From NCBI RefSeq assembly GCF_016428975.1, contig NZ_JAELTT010000002.1:95472-159471 (forward strand): a stretch of DNA of 64,000 nucleotides. The letters are read 5' to 3'. Each line of letters begins with the position of its first letter. Position 1 is the first letter of the stretch. The DNA is from Dyella sp. ASV21 (lineage in GTDB: Bacteria > Pseudomonadota > Gammaproteobacteria > Xanthomonadales > Rhodanobacteraceae). The translations under genes were made by a program, and so were the position numbers. This document shows, piece by piece, positions 61,522-64,000 of the stretch. Below the pieces are notes generated by a model that saw only the letters and a list, made by a program, of their open reading frames with translations, did not search any database and had not been told where the DNA came from.

Positions 61522-62085
61522 TCATGGACAGGTCAGTGCAGTGCCGTTGGGCGCCGTGCCCGGATTGGGCGAGGCCTGGATGTAACCCACGGTGTTGATG
61601 AATACGGCGCGGGCATAGTTGGATCCACGCGAGTCGCACACCACGATGGTTTCGCTGCCGGCACTGGGCATGTTGGTTACCAAACCCTGGCCGTTGAAAG
61701 TAAGAGACGTGCTGCCGTTGAGGGCCTTGAGCGTGGGCGTGGCGCTGGTGGTCACGATAGCGTGGCTGGTCAGCGATACCGTGGAGGCGTTGGCCGGCAG
61801 AGCGAGTACTTCCCAGCCGCCGCCCCATGTGCCGCCAGTGCAGCCCACCCCCGTAGTACCCGCGCAAATCAGGGTAGTCTGGTCCGTGCTCAGCGCTTGG
61901 TTGCGCGTGTAGTGCAGGGACGCGACCAGACCATCGACCACGCTATCGCGACGGACGTTTTGCACAAACGTGCGCAGGTTGGGGATAGCCACCACGGTAA
62001 TGATCACCACCACGGCCAGAGTGACCATCAGCTCGATCAGCGTAAAGCCATGGTCACGCGAGCGCGGTGCGCAAGCCGGCATCAT
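61522..62085 (-). CDS. fimT: Minor pilin FimT/GspH
   Basis: 187 residues. Prepilin site HGFTLIELMVTLAVVVIITVVAIPNLRTFV at about 12-42 and the GspH/FimT C-terminal domain; cysteines in LICAGTTGVGC, VVCDSRG and ALTCP. It is first of the seven-gene minor pilin operon ending at pilE. FimT-type pilins have been shown to bind DNA for natural uptake in related bacteria, which fits the ComEA-like gene at 39.5 kb. Confidence 0.9.
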   Translation of the reverse strand: MMPACAPRSRDHGFTLIELMVTLAVVVIITVVAIPNLRTFVQNVRRDSVVDGLVASLHYTRNQALSTDQTTLICAGTTGVGCTGGTWGGGWEVLALPANASTVSLTSHAIVTTSATPTLKALNGSTSLTFNGQGLVTNMPSAGSETIVVCDSRGSNYARAVFINTVGYIQASPNPGTAPNGTALTCP

Positions 62086-62509
62086 GGAAGGCGTCCCCTG
62101 TGTGTTCAGCTGTCCCCACCTACCGATCTGCGTTCGGCAAGGCCCGTGAAAACCGGCGTGTCATCACCGGTGCGCGGGACGGATCTGTTGCTCTTCAGCT
62201 GGCCGTTGGCCGTGCAGACATGTCGTCGCGTGGCCCCTTTTTGACGCCATTATTCTGAGCGTTAACTGAACGTTTTTTCATGCGATTTTTGTGATCCAGG
62301 GCGTGCCGCTTGTCGGTTTTGGATTACCGTTGGTCGGCATCTTCTCGGGCATTCGTAAGCAATCGCGAATGGCGCAAGTCCGCTAAATCGTCAGTTTGAA
62401 TACAGGCTTGGCGCCTGAGGTATGGCTAAGCGTGGACGTGGGCATGGCGAATGCTTTCGCCACACGGCGGACCCACAGATGAAGGGGGCAGTCGGTGGCT
62501 ACCGGGGAC
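62086..62509. other. Intergenic region upstream of the pilin operon
   Basis: 424 bases with no gene. An AT-rich stretch at 62240-62290 is the likely promoter area for fimT. CAGGC-TTGGC-GCCTG (62403-62417) and GGCGAA-TGCT-TTCGCC (62446-62461) are hairpins that may end the leftward PiuC transcript. Confidence 0.45.
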
Positions 62510-63187
62510 TCAGGTCTCAGCCCACTGCCGCAGCAGGTTGTGATACGTGCCCGTGAGTTGCAGCACGGCCTGCGCGTCGGCGCCGGTGCGGGTGAGGGTC
62601 TGGATGGCGGTATCGAGTTCGAACAGCAGGCGGCGTTGGCTGTCGTCGCGCACCAGGCTTTGCACCCAGAAGAAGGCAGCGATGCGGGCGCCGCGCGTCA
62701 CCGGTGTCACGCGATGCAGGCTGCTGGAGGGATAGATGATGATGTCGCCAGCGGGGAGCTTCACCTCGTGCTCGCCATAGGTATCGCTGATGACAAGTTC
62801 GCCGCCGTCGTATTCCTCCGGCTCGGCAAGGAACAGCGTGCAGGAGATGTCGCTGCGCAGTTGCTCGCCCTGCGATAGGGCCATCACTGCGCCATCCACG
62901 TGGTAGCCATACTCGCCGCCGCCCGCGTAGTGGTTGAAGCGTGGCGGCAGCGTGCGCAGCGGCAGGGTGGCCGCGTGATACAGGGGGTGGTGCGCCAGTG
63001 CGTCGAGTACCACGCGTGCGAGTTCGGCACGCAGTGGCGAGGCATCAGGCAACTGCAGGTTGCGTTTGACCTTGGCGCCTTGCGGACCGACGGTTTCGCG
63101 TCCGTCGGTCCACTCGGCCTGGTCCAGTGCCGCGCGAATGGCGGCGACCTGTTCGGGGGCGAGGATGTTGGGGATGTGCAGCAACAT
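62510..63187 (-). CDS. PKHD-type Fe(II)/2-oxoglutarate hydroxylase, PiuC/YbiX family
   Basis: 225 residues. The iron triad is H96 and D98 in GYHVDGAVM and H158 in [11 protein letters not shown]168 binds 2-oxoglutarate. N-terminal [21 protein letters not shown] and [16 protein letters not shown] match the PiuC group. Such genes regularly follow TonB-dependent siderophore receptors of the PiuA/Fiu kind, as here, and are Fur-regulated. The substrate remains unclear. Confidence 0.93.
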   Translation of the reverse strand: MLLHIPNILAPEQVAAIRAALDQAEWTDGRETVGPQGAKVKRNLQLPDASPLRAELARVVLDALAHHPLYHAATLPLRTLPPRFNHYAGGGEYGYHVDGAVMALSQGEQLRSDISCTLFLAEPEEYDGGELVISDTYGEHEVKLPAGDIIIYPSSSLHRVTPVTRGARIAAFFWVQSLVRDDSQRRLLFELDTAIQTLTRTGADAQAVLQLTGTYHNLLRQWAET

Positions 63188-63232
63188 GACGGTGCCTCGA
63201 ACAGGGTGGCGCGTTGTCGCGGAGGTGTGCGA

Positions 63233-64000
63233 TCAGAAGCGTACGTTGGCCGTCAGCATCGCCGCGCGCGGCGTGCCCGGCGTGTAACGGTAGCCGCTCT
63301 TGTTGATGGCTGCGACATAGTCCTTGTCGAACAGGTTATAGAGATTGAGGCGCAGATCGACGTGCTTGTTGAGCGGATAGGAGGCCATGGCGTCGACCAC
63401 CCAGTACGCCTTGGTGTACGCCGGTGTGCCAATGGCGCCGTCGGTACCGCGCTGCATTTCGCCGCTGTAGCGGGCGCCGCCGCCGATGGTGAGACCGAAC
63501 GGCAGCAGATAGCTGGTCCAACTGGTGAAGGCTTTCTTCGGCGTATAGGCGAGGTCGGAGGAGCCGTCCTGCGCTACGGCGGTGCCGCTGATCACGCTGG
63601 CGTTCATGGTGGTAAAGCCCGCGCTCACGGCCCAGTTGTCGGTGAGCTTGCCGACGGCGCTCAGCTCCACGCCTTGCACGCGCTTCTTGCCGATCTGGTA
63701 GTAGAGCAGGGTAACCGGGTCCTGCACGAGGTCATTGCTGACCGTGGTCTGGTACAGCGCGCCAGTGAGCAACAGGCGCTGATCGAGTAGCTCCCACTTG
63801 GTGCCGACCTCGTAGGTGCGGGCGCGCTCGGGCTCCAGGTTCGGGTTGTCCAGGCTGTTGGCGGAGCTGCTCAGGGTGAGCGTGCTGCCGCCCGGCGGCT
63901 CGGCCGACACCGCGTAGTTCACGTATACCGAGCCGTTCGGCGCAGGCTTGTAGAGCACGCCCAGCTTCCAGTTCCACAAGTTATCGCTGACGCGCGTATT
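63233..64000 (-). CDS. TonB-dependent siderophore receptor, C-terminal part (runs off window end)
   Basis: 256 or so visible residues of the beta-barrel, open through the window edge (upstream reading NTRVSDNLWNWKLGVLY). Landmarks: NPNLEPERARTYEVGTKWELLDQRLLLTGALYQTT, DNWAVSAGFTTMNASVI, and the C-terminal KDYVAAINKSGYRYTPGTPRAAMLTANVRF, a pattern of catecholate siderophore receptors such as Fiu/PiuA. It lies 45 bases before the PiuC-type gene. The plug domain and any Fur box lie outside the window. Confidence 0.9.
   Translation of the reverse strand, partial: NTRVSDNLWNWKLGVLYKPAPNGSVYVNYAVSAEPPGGSTLTLSSSANSLDNPNLEPERARTYEVGTKWELLDQRLLLTGALYQTTVSNDLVQDPVTLLYYQIGKKRVQGVELSAVGKLTDNWAVSAGFTTMNASVISGTAVAQDGSSDLAYTPKKAFTSWTSYLLPFGLTIGGGARYSGEMQRGTDGAIGTPAYTKAYWVVDAMASYPLNKHVDLRLNLYNLFDKDYVAAINKSGYRYTPGTPRAAMLTANVRF

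Overview
The window looks like a stretch of chromosome from a high-GC gammaproteobacterium of the Xanthomonadales, most likely a Rhodanobacteraceae relative of Dyella, Luteibacter or Rhodanobacter. The reasons are the SUF operon led by an Rrf2-type regulator of the Xanthomonas kind, a FimT-PilV-PilW-PilX-PilY1-PilE minor pilin cluster, very large TonB-dependent receptors, and the dense G+C-rich coding with long antisense shadow frames. This placement is inferred from gene content and protein resemblance only. I saw no tRNA, rRNA, CRISPR array, insertion sequence or integrase; the window reads as ordinary chromosome with several accessory operons.

Layout. 1-2046: partial amgK, then glnK-amtB leftward behind a near-perfect sigma-54 promoter. 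2345-8452: SUF Fe-S assembly operon (Rrf2 regulator, sufB, sufC, sufD, sufS) followed by a DUF3291 gene. 8474-11757: membrane-anchored polysaccharide deacetylase and a secreted M13 metallopeptidase. 11904-15538: a SufR-like (COG2345) cysteine-rich repressor divergent from an MFS transporter, Fe superoxide dismutase, GNAT and Rieske ferredoxin operon, with a palindromic operator between them. 15542-20622: tripartite ABC efflux operon (outer-membrane factor, FtsX-like permease, ATPase, HlyD-type adaptor) plus a MipA/OmpV protein. 20879-23041: HAD phosphatase and class III aminotransferase pair. 23152-27167: LysR/MFS divergent pair, bactofilin and a helical-repeat protein.

27440-34467 is the most interesting block. 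A two-component system lies divergent from a five-gene operon: PepSY membrane protein, DUF2271, DUF4198, ApbE flavin transferase, and a membrane-anchored flavodoxin/NADPH-reductase fusion. A Fur-like box and a strong leader hairpin precede the operon. The DUF2271 protein carries an exact ApbE flavinylation motif (DGVSGAT), so the set reads as an iron-regulated chain carrying electrons from NADPH to a flavinylated periplasmic protein, perhaps a ferric reductase.

34547-41487: M1 peptidase with a membrane partner, a SET-domain/GNAT/HutD-like operon, a ComEA-like helix-hairpin-helix protein and an M20 dipeptidase. 41605-46296: PLP homeostasis protein YggS, an NlpC/P60 hydrolase with a structured leader that can hide its ribosome binding site, a TIP30-like SDR, zinc-type glyoxalase I and a degenerate M28 peptidase. 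46408-54779: TonB-dependent receptor, rhomboid protease, amino acid permease and RapA. 54866-62085: type IV pilus minor pilin/PilY1 operon. 62510-64000: PiuC-type hydroxylase and the end of a siderophore receptor cut by the window edge.
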